DNA of 6,240 nucleotides. Source: Betaproteobacteria bacterium. Lineage in GTDB: Bacteria; Pseudomonadota; Gammaproteobacteria; Burkholderiales; SG8-39. The notes beneath the pieces were generated by a model. It saw nothing but the letters and a program-made list of their open reading frames with translations. It was not told where the DNA came from and searched no databases. The DNA lies in NCBI GenBank assembly GCA_005881355.1, contig VBDM01000368.1, forward strand, positions 1-6,240, read 5' to 3'. Shown here in pieces: positions 5,938 to 6,240 of the stretch (positions are counted from its first letter, which is position 1; each line of letters begins with the position of its first letter). The position numbers and the translations under genes are program-made.

Positions 5938-6240
5938 GGATGACGGCGATGCGTTCCTGCAGGCGCTTCACGAGCGTCGACAGGCCGTAGGAGATGACGA
6001 AGTACACCACCGCGACGAAGGTATACATCTCGACCAGGCGGTAGTCGCGGTTCGCGATCTTGGCGGCTGCGCCGAGGAAGTCGGTGGCGGAGATCACGTA
6101 TACGAGCGAGGTATCCTGGAACAGGATGATCGTCTGCGTGAGGAGCACCGGCAGCATGTTGCGAAAGGCCTGAGGCAGCACGATCCGCCCCATCGTCTGC
6201 CAGTAGTCCAGTCCCAGCGCGTAGCCCGCCCAGACCTGGC
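5933..6240 (-). CDS. gltK: Glutamate/aspartate ABC importer permease GltK (5' part outside window)
   Basis: The frame is open from the window edge to the TGA at 5935-5933, giving the last 101 or so residues. It is therefore longer than the piece starting at the internal ATG at 6193. The visible N-terminal part, GYALGLDYWQTMGRIVLPQA, is the second half of the EAA loop that contacts the ATPase in binding-protein-dependent permeases. Next come LLTQTIILFQDTSLVYVISA, a hydrophobic segment with the FQDTSLVYV signature I know from GltK, a short loop with RDYRLVEMYTF, and a last membrane helix VAVVYFVISYGLSTLV with a basic C-terminus. The protein would be an inner-membrane channel subunit pairing with GltJ. 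Its end is 7 bp from gltL, in one operon. HisMQ/GlnP-type permeases are the alternative assignment, but the neighbouring GltL favours GltK. Upstream operon members should lie beyond 6240. Confidence 0.88.
   Translation of the reverse strand, partial: QVWAGYALGLDYWQTMGRIVLPQAFRNMLPVLLTQTIILFQDTSLVYVISATDFLGAAAKIANRDYRLVEMYTFVAVVYFVISYGLSTLVKRLQERIAVIR

Noticed and set aside
5200..5943. Open frame of 247 codons on the plus strand opposite gltL
   Set aside because: It is the complement of a fully conserved ATPase and has no family features of its own.

Overview
The window is dense, G+C-rich protein-coding DNA (about two-thirds G+C by eye), with a strong third-position GC preference that leaves long false reading frames opposite the genes. 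The gene types and the close match of the transporter to enterobacterial GltKL suggest a chromosomal segment of a high-GC proteobacterium, most likely a betaproteobacterium. That placement is inference; there is no rRNA or other taxonomic marker. I see no phage, IS, CRISPR, tRNA or toxin genes.

Layout. Positions 1-423 (minus) hold nearly all of a YccU-type CoA-binding protein, cut by the window edge. A 55-bp divergent spacer follows. Positions 479-2146 (plus) encode a complete thiamine-diphosphate (ThDP) enzyme of the acetolactate synthase superfamily. It has Asp where most relatives have the catalytic Glu, and it has no small-subunit gene beside it. Four bases later, tail to tail, lies a polytopic membrane protein fused to a spermidine-synthase-like methyltransferase-fold domain (5076 down to 2151, minus). 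Its frame is broken near 3960-3975. Comparing the two internal repeats of its own membrane domain suggests that about a dozen codons were lost, so this is a deletion rather than a one-base slip. A 62-bp composite palindromic repeat (5135-5196) fills much of the gap before the next gene. It ends exactly at the stop codon of gltL (5925 down to 5197, minus). gltL is preceded, 7 bp away, by the 3' part of the permease gene gltK (from 6240 to 5933).

How the genes fit together. gltK and gltL are the end of a glutamate/aspartate ABC importer operon; its other members (gltI, gltJ) would lie beyond 6240. The CoA-binding protein and the ThDP enzyme are divergently arranged and may share a control region, but a joint pathway is only a guess. 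The membrane/spermidine-synthase-like gene looks like a stand-alone unit. I found no convincing new multi-gene system here. The points most worth checking are the deletion in the fused gene and the altered active-site residues of the ThDP enzyme.
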